This document shows positions 1 to 4,954 of a DNA stretch of 6,585 bases, in pieces. The stretch is from Candidatus Pelagibacterales bacterium. Its GTDB lineage: Bacteria > Pseudomonadota > Alphaproteobacteria > Pelagibacterales > Pelagibacteraceae. The notes below the pieces were generated by a model, which made no database searches, was not told the origin of the DNA, and worked only from the letters and a program-made list of their open reading frames with translations. Location of the stretch: positions 1-6,585 of the forward strand of contig VHCC01000043.1 in NCBI GenBank assembly GCA_016882185.1, in the 5' to 3' direction. Both the position numbers and the translations under genes were made by a program. Numbering within the stretch: position 1 is the stretch's first letter; every line of letters begins with the position of its first letter.

Positions 1-422
1 CTCTTGTACATCATCTTGTTTTTAGGATTATAATTTTTCTCTAAAAGAATAACAGCATCAATATTAAAAGCGCTACAAGATCTAATTATCGATCCTATAT
101 TTCTTTGATCTGTAATATCATCTAGTACAACCAATGTATTTTTTAAATTATTTTTAATCTTTAAGTATTCTTTTAACTCTATTGCTGGAATACTTTCTAT
201 CTCGGCAGCAATACCTTGATGTACAATATTTTCATTAATAAAAATTTTATCTATTTCTTTTTTATCTTTAATCTCAATTATGATTTTTTTATCGAAGTTT
301 TTAGGATTAAAATCTTTTTCATTTTCTTCTGTAATAATAAGCTTATTTATTTTTCTTTTAGGGTTTTTGATGGCAGATAAAACTGCGTGCTTACCACCTA
401 TCCAAAATGCACCTGTTTTCAT
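1..422 (-). CDS. rlmB: RlmB/TrmH-family 23S rRNA (guanosine-2'-O-)-methyltransferase, N-terminal part (partial)
   Basis: Translating the minus strand from the ATG at 422-420 gives 140 open codons that run off the left edge, so the C-terminal half is missing. The start region WIGGKHAV matches the substrate-binding N-domain opening of RlmB (G-x-HAV), HQGI at residues 68-71 is the typical end of that domain, and LDDITDQRNIGSIIRS (about 100-115) is the first conserved SPOUT motif, with Asn108, Gly110 and Arg114 in the expected places. Family members 2'-O-methylate a guanosine of 23S rRNA (G2251 in E. coli) or a tRNA ribose, using S-adenosylmethionine, in the cytoplasm. The SAM-binding knot lies outside the window, so RlmB rather than another TrmH-like paralogue is inferred from the N-domain. 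No Shine-Dalgarno sequence precedes the ATG. It is transcribed divergently from the tRNA-tuf unit. Confidence 0.87.
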   Translation of the reverse strand, partial: MKTGAFWIGGKHAVLSAIKNPKRKINKLIITEENEKDFNPKNFDKKIIIEIKDKKEIDKIFINENIVHQGIAAEIESIPAIELKEYLKIKNNLKNTLVVLDDITDQRNIGSIIRSCSAFNIDAVILLEKNYNPKNKMMYK

Positions 423-465
423 TGATTTAATTGTTATAACTATCTTAATTTGAGTTAAAAATGTA

Positions 466-494
466 TTGCATTAATATTGCTCACTAATTATATT
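466..494 (+). promoter_or_regulatory. Candidate sigma70-type promoter for the tRNA-tuf unit
   Basis: TTGCAT (466-471) and TATATT (489-494) are separated by 17 bases. CCGC (495-498) follows directly, a GC-rich discriminator that stands out in AT-rich DNA and is typical of stringently controlled stable-RNA promoters. The start would be near 500-502, leaving a leader of roughly 115 bases before tRNA-Tyr. The -35 matches consensus at only three positions. An overlapping alternative is TTGCTC (477-482) with TAATTT (500-505), also spaced 17. Chance matches are common in such AT-rich DNA. Confidence 0.38.
487..492 (-). promoter_or_regulatory. Candidate -10 element for rlmB
   Basis: The minus strand reads a perfect TATAAT here, about 65 bases before the rlmB ATG. 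No good -35 hexamer lies 16-18 bases upstream. The element overlaps the candidate plus-strand -10 at 489-494, so the two promoters would share one melting region. Confidence 0.3.
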
Positions 495-587
495 CCGCAT
501 AATTTTAAGCTTCATAATCGCAATAGTGTGGTTAGGAAGTTGTGTTGTAAATTTTTTCTTTTTTAGAACACTTGAAAGCCACTCAAA

Positions 588-608
588 ACAAAACCTCCGT
601 CGTTTTGT
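588..608 (+). other. Hairpin in the leader just before tRNA-Tyr
   Basis: ACAAAAC (588-594) pairs with GTTTTGT (602-608) around a 7-base loop, giving a perfect 7-bp stem that ends 8 bases before the tRNA. There is no T-run after it, so it is not a terminator. It could be a leader structure or a feature read during 5' processing; the function is unknown. Confidence 0.4.
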
Positions 609-616
609 GAAAAATT

Positions 617-702
617 GGAGGGGTGACCGAGTGGTTAAAGGTGACGGTCTGTAAAACCGTTGGCTCCGGCCTACGAAGGTTCGAATCCTTCCCCCTCCAC
701 CA
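617..702 (+). tRNA. tRNA-Tyr (anticodon GTA)
   Basis: The cloverleaf folds fully. The acceptor GGAGGGG (617-623) pairs with CCCCTCC (692-698), the D-stem is ACC/GGT, and the anticodon stem ACGGT/ACCGT (644-648, 656-660) encloses loop CTGTAAA with GTA at 651-653. A long class II variable arm (661-674) is followed by the T-stem GAAGG/CCTTC (675-679, 687-691) with a TTCGAAT loop. The discriminator is A699 and CCA is encoded (700-702). The long variable arm together with GTA identifies tyrosine. It leads the tRNA-tuf unit, as tyrU-glyT precede tufB in E. coli. Confidence 0.98.
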
Positions 703-767
703 AGAGGGAGTGTTTAAAGAAAAGAATTGTTGGCAACAAAATAAAATTAGGAGTAAGGTTTGGTTAC

Positions 768-841
768 GCGGGTGTAGTTCAATGGTAGAACTCCAGCCTT
801 CCAAGCTGGTTGTGAGAGTTCGATTCTCTTCACCCGCTCCA
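768..841 (+). tRNA. tRNA-Gly (anticodon TCC)
   Basis: The acceptor GCGGGTG (768-774) pairs with CACCCGC (831-837), including one G-T pair. The D-stem is GTTC/GAAC, and the anticodon stem CCAGC/GCTGG (793-797, 805-809) holds loop CTTCCAA with TCC at 800-802. The T-arm GAGAG/CTCTT has one G-T pair. The discriminator is T838 and CCA is encoded (839-841). It reads GGA and GGG codons. It lies 65 bases after tRNA-Tyr and 42 bases before tuf, matching the place of glyT upstream of tufB in E. coli; I see no threonine tRNA beside it. Confidence 0.98.
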
Positions 842-883
842 GATTAAAAATTAATAATAAACTGAGAGGTGTAGAAAAAGTAA

Positions 884-2071
884 ATGTCTAAGGAAAAATT
901 TCAAAGAACGAAACCACATTGTAACATTGGTACTATTGGTCACGTCGATCATGGTAAAACAACTTTAACAGCCGCGATCACAAAAGTTCTTGCAAAAGCT
1001 GGTGGAGCAAAATTTGTAGCTTACGATCAGATTGACAAAACACCTGAAGAAAAAGCAAGGGGTATTACTATTTCTACAGCTCACGTTGAATACGAAACAG
1101 CAAAACGTCATTATGCGCATGTCGACTGTCCAGGACACGCTGACTACGTAAAAAATATGATTACAGGTGCCGCACAAATGGATGGAGCTATTTTAGTTGT
1201 GAATGCAGCGGATGGTCCTATGCCACAAACTAGAGAGCATATTCTTTTAGCGAGACAAGTTGGTGTTCCGGCTCTAGTTGTTTTTTTAAATAAAGTTGAC
1301 ACTGTAAATGATAAAGAACTTTTAGATCTTGTTGAAATGGAGATCAGAGAATTATTAACATCATATGGGTATCCTGGAGATAAAACTCCAATCATCAAAG
1401 GTTCAGCTTTAAAAGCAATAGAAGGTGATGTTGAACTTGGAGATAAACCAATTCTAGCTTTGATGGAAGCGGTTGATACTTTTATTCCACAACCAAATAG
1501 ACCAAAAGACAAACCATTCTTAATGCCAATCGAAGATGTATTTTCGATTTCTGGTCGTGGAACAGTTGTTACAGGCAGAATTGAGTCAGGAGCAATTAAA
1601 ACTGGTGAAGAAATGGAAATCATTGGAATTAAAGCAACTCAAAAATCTGTTTGTACGGGTGTAGAGATGTTTAGAAAACTTTTAGACTCGGGTGAAGCAG
1701 GTGATAACGTTGGTATTCTTTTAAGAGGTATTGAACGTGATCAAGTTGAAAGAGGACAAGTTTTGGCTAAGCCAGGATCAATAAAACCGCACACTAAATT
1801 TGAGGCTCAAGCCTACATATTAAAAAAAGAGGAAGGTGGAAGACACACTCCATTTTTTACTAAATATCGTCCTCAGTTTTATTTTAGAACTACTGATGTT
1901 ACAGGTGAGGTTGCGTTACCAGCTGGTGTTGAGATGATTATGCCTGGTGATGATGCAAAAATGACTGTTACTTTAATCACTCCAATTGCAATGGATAATA
2001 ATTTAAAATTTGCAATTAGAGAAGGAGGAAGAACCGTAGGAGCTGGAGTAGTAACTAAGATTATAGAATAA
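884..2071 (+). CDS. tuf: Translation elongation factor Tu (EF-Tu)
   Basis: EF-Tu is the GTPase that carries aminoacyl-tRNA to the ribosomal A site. The 395 residues match the usual full length. The G domain shows G1 GHVDHGKT at 19-26, switch I RGITI at 59-63, DCPGH at 81-85 with the catalytic histidine at 85, NKVD at 136-139 and the GSALKA guanine-binding motif at 173-178. Domains II and III follow and end in the usual VVTKIIE. Switch I wording (AYDQIDKTPEEKARGITIS) is alphaproteobacterial in style. The start is fixed by the canonical N-terminus MSKEKFQRTKPH; a weak GAGAGG (864-869) lies rather far upstream, so initiation may rely little on Shine-Dalgarno pairing. It sits between tRNA-Gly and tRNA-Trp and is probably cotranscribed with both. 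No promoter or terminator is evident within the flanking gaps. Confidence 0.99.
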   Translation: MSKEKFQRTKPHCNIGTIGHVDHGKTTLTAAITKVLAKAGGAKFVAYDQIDKTPEEKARGITISTAHVEYETAKRHYAHVDCPGHADYVKNMITGAAQMDGAILVVNAADGPMPQTREHILLARQVGVPALVVFLNKVDTVNDKELLDLVEMEIRELLTSYGYPGDKTPIIKGSALKAIEGDVELGDKPILALMEAVDTFIPQPNRPKDKPFLMPIEDVFSISGRGTVVTGRIESGAIKTGEEMEIIGIKATQKSVCTGVEMFRKLLDSGEAGDNVGILLRGIERDQVERGQVLAKPGSIKPHTKFEAQAYILKKEEGGRHTPFFTKYRPQFYFRTTDVTGEVALPAGVEMIMPGDDAKMTVTLITPIAMDNNLKFAIREGGRTVGAGVVTKIIE

Positions 2072-2076
2072 ATCTT

Positions 2077-2152
2077 AGGAGTGTAGCTCAATTGGTAGAG
2101 CGCCGGTCTCCAAAACCGGAGGTTGCGGGTTCAAGTCCCTCCACTCCTGCCA
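2077..2152 (+). tRNA. tRNA-Trp (anticodon CCA)
   Basis: The acceptor AGGAGTG (2077-2083) pairs with CACTCCT (2142-2148), including one G-T pair. The D-stem is GCTC/GAGC, and the anticodon stem CCGGT/ACCGG (2103-2107, 2115-2119) encloses loop CTCCAAA with CCA at 2110-2112. The discriminator is G2149, as expected for tryptophan tRNA, and CCA is encoded at 2150-2152. The T-stem GCGGG/CCCTC has one C-T mismatch (2126/2140). The gene begins 5 bases after the tuf stop and ends 13 bases before the secE ATG, so it must be cut out of a joint transcript unless it has its own promoter. Confidence 0.98.
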
Positions 2153-2165
2153 CAGATTGTTAAAT

Positions 2166-2351
2166 ATGTTTAATCCAATTCAATTTTTAAGATCTGTAAA
2201 GCAGGAGGCTTTAAAAATATCTTGGCCAACAAGAAAAGAAACTACTATTGGGGCATTAACAGTCTTTGTAATGTCAGTAATTGCAGCTTTGTTTTTTTTG
2301 TTATTAGATCAGATTTTTAAATTCGGTCTAAATTATTTACTTGGAATTTAA
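2166..2351 (+). CDS. secE: Preprotein translocase subunit SecE
   Basis: SecE clamps SecY in the inner-membrane Sec translocon. This is the short, single-helix bacterial form of 61 residues. The amphipathic N-terminal part carries the conserved V-K-x-E and SWPTRKE signature (about residues 11-24), and a hydrophobic membrane segment spans roughly 30-48. I chose the ATG at 2166 because MFNPIQFLRSVK fits the family. A TTG at 2157 would add only MLN and lies 5 bases from the tRNA end. No Shine-Dalgarno sequence is visible, and the leader after tRNA-Trp excision would be 13 bases. nusG follows after 3 bases, the near-universal secE-nusG pairing. Confidence 0.95.
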   Translation: MFNPIQFLRSVKQEALKISWPTRKETTIGALTVFVMSVIAALFFLLLDQIFKFGLNYLLGI

Positions 2352-2354
2352 CTT

Positions 2355-2882
2355 ATGATGAAATGGTACATTATCCAGGCGCATTCAGGCGCAGAAAAAA
2401 AAGTAGCCAGTCTTATACCTGAAAAACTTGAGAAAGAGGGATTAGCGCATCATTTTGAACAAACTTTAGTTCCAACTCATGAAGTTACAGAAGTAAAAAA
2501 AGGAAAAAGAACTACTTCTGAAAAAAAATACTTTCCAGGTTATTTTTTAGCTAAGCTAGATATGAATGATCAAGTTTATCATTTAATTAAATCTATAAAA
2601 AGAATAACTGGATTTTTAGGAGTACCTGGAAAACCTACGCCAATATCAGAAGCCGAAGTTATAAAGATTATGGGAAAAATTGAAGATGGAGCTCTCAAGC
2701 CTTCAACTAGTATAAGTTTTGATATCGGTGAACAGGTTAGAGTTTGTGATGGACCTTTTGCTTCATTTAGTGGTCTTGTAGAGGGAGTTGATGAAGAAAA
2801 GTCTAGACTAAAGGTTTCTGTTTCGATATTTGGTAGGCCCACACCTGTAGAGTTAGAATATGGGCAGGTAGAAAAAATTTAA
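2355..2882 (+). CDS. nusG: Transcription termination/antitermination factor NusG
   Basis: NusG binds the RNA polymerase clamp through its N-terminal domain, and contacts Rho or ribosomal protein S10 (uS10) through its KOW domain, linking transcription with translation. At 175 residues it has the normal length. The NGN domain (about 1-115) begins KWYIIQAHSG and contains YFPGYFLAKL at about 59-68, the polymerase-facing segment. The KOW domain (about 123-175) reads GEQVRVCDGPFASFSG and then RLKVSVSIFGR, close to the family consensus. Two adjacent ATG codons (2355 and 2358) are both possible starts; the second gives the more typical MKWYI beginning. It follows secE by 3 bases and precedes rplK by 2, which implies translational coupling. 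Confidence 0.97.
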   Translation: MMKWYIIQAHSGAEKKVASLIPEKLEKEGLAHHFEQTLVPTHEVTEVKKGKRTTSEKKYFPGYFLAKLDMNDQVYHLIKSIKRITGFLGVPGKPTPISEAEVIKIMGKIEDGALKPSTSISFDIGEQVRVCDGPFASFSGLVEGVDEEKSRLKVSVSIFGRPTPVELEYGQVEKI

Positions 2883-2884
2883 GT

Positions 2885-3310
2885 ATGGCTAAAGAAGTTT
2901 CTGGAATATTAAAGTTACAAATTAAAGGCGGACAAGCTAATCCGGCTCCTCCAGTTGGACCAGCTCTTGGACAAAGGGGAGTTAATATAATGGAATTTTG
3001 TAAATCCTTTAACGACAAGACTAAATCTTTAATGGGTCAGCCAGTTCCGGTAGTTATTACAATTTATAAAGATAAAAAATTTGATTTTATAATCAAAACT
3101 CCTCCTGCTTCTTTTTTAATTAAGGAAGCTATTAAACTTAAGAGTGGCTCCAAGGAACCAGGTAGAAACATTGCAGGATCAATTACCAAAGCTCAACTTA
3201 AAAAAATTGCAGAGATAAAAATGAAAGATTTAAATGCATTTGATATTGAGCAAGCGATTAAAATTATTGCAGGTTCAGCAAGATCTATGGGAGTTGAGGT
3301 TAAAGACTAA
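2885..3310 (+). CDS. rplK: 50S ribosomal protein L11 (uL11)
   Basis: L11 binds the GTPase-associated centre of 23S rRNA together with L10, and is needed for RelA activation and for thiopeptide action. The 141 residues are the usual length. The proline-rich NPAPPVGPALGQRGVNI segment (19-35) in the N-terminal domain is the family signature and contains the thiostrepton-contact prolines. The C-terminal rRNA-binding domain ends with AGSARSMGVEV (129-139). The start follows the nusG stop by 2 bases with no Shine-Dalgarno sequence, and the last base of its TAA is the first base of the rplA ATG. In E. coli, L1 represses rplK-rplA by binding near the rplK start; here any such site would have to lie inside nusG, and I could not identify one. 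Confidence 0.98.
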   Translation: MAKEVSGILKLQIKGGQANPAPPVGPALGQRGVNIMEFCKSFNDKTKSLMGQPVPVVITIYKDKKFDFIIKTPPASFLIKEAIKLKSGSKEPGRNIAGSITKAQLKKIAEIKMKDLNAFDIEQAIKIIAGSARSMGVEVKD

Positions 3311-4002
3311 TGGCAAAAAAACATTCAAAAAGATATTCAGCTTTAATTAAAGGTCATGACAAGAATAAAGAACTTGCTTTGCCTGAAGCTATTAAATTAC
3401 TTAAAACAAAATCAAACACGAAATTCACTGAGTCCATGGAGGCTACTTTCTTTTTAAATATCGATAAAGCAAAAACTGACCAAAATTTAAGAACTGTTGT
3501 AGATCTGCCAAATGGCAACGGTAGAAAAGTTAAAGTTGCTGTAATTTGTGGTAATGACAAATTAAATGAAGCTAAATCTTCTGGTGCTGAGATTTCTGGA
3601 TCAGAGGATTTAATTAATGAAATCAATTCAGGAAAAATTAATTTTGATGTATTAATTTCAACACCTGACATGATGGCAAAAGTTGGTAAGCTAGGAAAAG
3701 TTTTAGGTCCTAAGGGTTTAATGCCAAATCCAAAATTAGGTACTGTTGCAAAAGATATTAAGTCTACTGTTGATGCAATAAAAAAAGGTAGAATAGAAAT
3801 TAAATGTGATAAAGATGGAAATTTAGGTTTATCAATCGGCAAAGTAAAATTTTCTGATAAAGAACTCTCTGAAAATTTTAAAAGTGTTTATGAAGTTGTC
3901 TCAAAAGAAAAACCAACTGGTATTAAAGGTAATTTTATAAATTCAATATATTTATCTACAACAATGGGACCTTCAGTTAAACTTCAACTTTCTAGTATAT
4001 AA
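3310..4002 (+). CDS. rplA: 50S ribosomal protein L1 (uL1)
   Basis: L1 forms the mobile L1 stalk on 23S rRNA that moves with the E-site tRNA, and in many bacteria also represses its own operon. The 230 residues are full length. Domain I carries the amino-terminal MAKKHSKRY and the C-terminal TMGPSVKL (218-225). Domain II contains the L1 signature around 125-146, including GKLGKVLGPKGLMPNPK. The ATG overlaps the rplK stop (TAATG), and a GAGG at 3296-3299 lies 10 bases upstream. Its own stop overlaps the rplJ ATG in the same way. The protein is lysine-rich, in keeping with an AT-rich genome, and shows no sign of damage. Confidence 0.98.
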   Translation: MAKKHSKRYSALIKGHDKNKELALPEAIKLLKTKSNTKFTESMEATFFLNIDKAKTDQNLRTVVDLPNGNGRKVKVAVICGNDKLNEAKSSGAEISGSEDLINEINSGKINFDVLISTPDMMAKVGKLGKVLGPKGLMPNPKLGTVAKDIKSTVDAIKKGRIEIKCDKDGNLGLSIGKVKFSDKELSENFKSVYEVVSKEKPTGIKGNFINSIYLSTTMGPSVKLQLSSI

Positions 4003-4511
4003 TGAACAGAGAACAAAAAACTACTTACGTAAATGATCTAAAATCTGTTATTGCAGCGAATGAAGGTATTTTAGTTTATCACTATGAAGGTATTACTGTT
4101 AAAGACCTAGAAAGTCTTCGAACTAAAATGAGAGAAAGTGGTGCTTTTTTAAAAATTACAAAAAATAGAATTACAAAAATTGCACTCAAAGGTTCTAAAG
4201 CAGAAAAGTTGGAAAAATTTTTTAAAGGACCAACAGCAATCGCATGTTCTAAAGACCCTATTACTCTTGCAAAGACGTTAGTTAACTTTTCAAAATCTAA
4301 TGAAAAATTAAAAATCCTTGGTGGATTGATGGATGAGAAGCTTTTAGAACCATCTGACGTTGCTCATATAGCTACTTTGCCTACGCTTAATGAAGCACGA
4401 GCTAAAATTGTAGGTATTTTAGCTGCCCCAGCTCAAAAAATTGTAAGTATTTTGCTTGCACCAAGCGCAAAAATAGTTAATTTGATGCACGCTAAAAATT
4501 TAAAAAATTAA
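4002..4511 (+). CDS. rplJ: 50S ribosomal protein L10 (uL10)
   Basis: L10 anchors the L7/L12 dimers on 23S rRNA and so builds the stalk that recruits EF-Tu, EF-G and other GTPases. The N-terminal domain has the typical GILVYHYEGITVKDLESLR pattern (about 22-40) and the KNR rRNA-contact motif near residue 54-56. The 169 residues are slightly shorter than typical. The C-terminal L12-binding helix consists of three consecutive 11-residue units: AKIVGILAAPA (134-144), QKIVSILLAPS (145-155) and AKIVNLMHAKN (156-166). The start overlaps the rplA stop by one base and has no Shine-Dalgarno sequence, so translation is probably coupled to rplA. There is no intergenic space for the L10-L12 autoregulatory leader known in E. 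coli. Confidence 0.97.
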   Translation: MNREQKTTYVNDLKSVIAANEGILVYHYEGITVKDLESLRTKMRESGAFLKITKNRITKIALKGSKAEKLEKFFKGPTAIACSKDPITLAKTLVNFSKSNEKLKILGGLMDEKLLEPSDVAHIATLPTLNEARAKIVGILAAPAQKIVSILLAPSAKIVNLMHAKNLKN

Positions 4512-4518
4512 ACCCACT

Positions 4519-4522
4519 AGGA
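4519..4522 (+). promoter_or_regulatory. Shine-Dalgarno sequence of rplL
   Basis: AGGA lies 8 bases before the rplL ATG. It stands out because rplK, rplJ, secE and rpoB lack a recognisable Shine-Dalgarno sequence. L7/L12 is made in several copies per ribosome, so a stronger independent ribosome entry here makes biological sense. Confidence 0.6.
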
Positions 4523-4530
4523 TATTCAAA

Positions 4531-4905
4531 ATGCCAGATTTAAATAAAATTGTAGAGGAATTATCAAAACTGACTGTTGTTGAGGCAGCAGAACTTTCAA
4601 AAACCTTAGAAGAAAAATGGGGAGTGTCAGCAGCAGCACCAGTTGCAGCAGCAGCACCAGCGGCAGCGGCAGGCGGAGCAGTAGCAGAAGAAAAAAATGA
4701 TTTCGTAGTAAATCTTGTTTCGTCAGGCGACAATAAGATTGGTGTGATTAAAGAAGTAAGAGCGTTTACTGGTTTAGGTTTGAAAGAAGCTAAAGATTTA
4801 GTTGAAGGTGCACCAAAACAACTTAAAGCTGGCGTTAGCAAAAAAGATGCTGACGATGTAAAAAAGAAACTTGAAGCAGTTGGCGCAAAAGTAGAACTTA
4901 AGTAA
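4531..4905 (+). CDS. rplL: 50S ribosomal protein L7/L12 (bL12)
   Basis: L7/L12 is the only multicopy ribosomal protein; its dimers hang from L10 and recruit translational GTPases. The 124 residues are the usual length. An N-terminal dimerisation and L10-binding helix pair (about 3-32) leads into an alanine-rich flexible hinge (about 33-52, rich in AAAP units), followed by the globular C-terminal domain with KIGVIKEVRAFTGLGLKEAKDLVE, which holds the helix surface that contacts EF-Tu and EF-G. The hinge DNA is locally GC-rich, with repeated GCA/GCAGCACCA-type codons. The gene starts 19 bases after rplJ behind an AGGA ribosome-binding site, and a 49-base gap separates it from rpoB. Confidence 0.98.
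   Translation: MPDLNKIVEELSKLTVVEAAELSKTLEEKWGVSAAAPVAAAAPAAAAGGAVAEEKNDFVVNLVSSGDNKIGVIKEVRAFTGLGLKEAKDLVEGAPKQLKAGVSKKDADDVKKKLEAVGAKVELK
4628..4660 (+). repeat. Short direct repeat in the rplL hinge
   Basis: CAGCAGCAGCACCAG occurs at 4628-4642 and again at 4646-4660, a perfect 15-base match with an 18-base (six-codon) period. Being in frame, it duplicates part of the alanine/proline hinge without changing the rest of the protein. It looks like slippage or tandem duplication tolerated in a flexible linker. Confidence 0.75.
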
Positions 4906-4922
4906 ATTTAAATTTTTTTTAA

Positions 4923-4946
4923 AGCCGGATAATAAAATATTCGGTT
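4923..4946 (+). other. Hairpin in the rplL-rpoB gap (possible attenuator or processing site)
   Basis: AGCCGGATA (4923-4931) can pair with TATTCGGTT (4938-4946), 9 bp including two G-T pairs, around a 6-base loop. The stem ends 8 bases before the rpoB ATG. A run of eight T (4913-4920) lies before the stem, not after it, so it is not a canonical intrinsic terminator on either strand. E. coli has a partial terminator and an RNase III site in the same gap; equivalence is inference from position. Confidence 0.5.
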
Positions 4947-4954
4947 AATAAACT

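Larger units (their letters stand above)
423..616. other. Divergent non-coding region between rlmB and tRNA-Tyr
   Basis: These 194 bases separate the divergent rlmB and tRNA-tuf units. I see no credible gene here. The left half is strongly AT-rich and holds candidate promoter elements for both strands around 466-505. The right half would be the untranslated leader of the tRNA-tuf transcript, with a T-rich run at 551-564 and a 7-bp hairpin at 588-608. Confidence 0.7.

Noticed and set aside
557..570. boxA-like sequence in the leader (CTTTTTTAGAACA)
   Set aside because: It only loosely resembles the boxA antitermination element, in a T-rich run where chance matches are likely; no boxB-like partner was seen.
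727..739. TTGTT/AACAA mini-hairpin between tRNA-Tyr and tRNA-Gly
   Set aside because: It has five AT-rich pairs around a 3-base loop, which is too weak and too likely by chance.
583..804. A 73-codon minus-strand open frame containing WWRGKDSNLRRPEPTV
   Set aside because: It is the antisense of tRNA-Tyr and the following spacer. Such GKDSNLRR-type peptides are a well-known annotation artefact of tRNA genes, and there is no other support for a protein.
623..847. A 74-codon plus-strand open frame across both tRNAs
   Set aside because: It is built from tRNA-Tyr and tRNA-Gly sequence, which fold as complete cloverleaves; it is not a gene.
1144..1623. Long minus-strand open frame of 159 codons inside tuf
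   Set aside because: It is a shadow of the highly conserved EF-Tu coding frame; the translation resembles no family and has no promoter or ribosome-binding site. The same holds for the minus-strand frames within nusG, rplA and rplL.
2157..2165. TTG start that would extend SecE by three residues
   Set aside because: It lies 5 bases from the mature tRNA-Trp end, leaving almost no leader, and the ATG at 2166 gives the normal SecE beginning.
4896..4920. AT-rich palindromic stretch plus eight T after rplL, as an intrinsic terminator
   Set aside because: No GC-containing stem precedes the T-run; the only good stem comes after it. Full termination before rpoB would also be unexpected in this operon.
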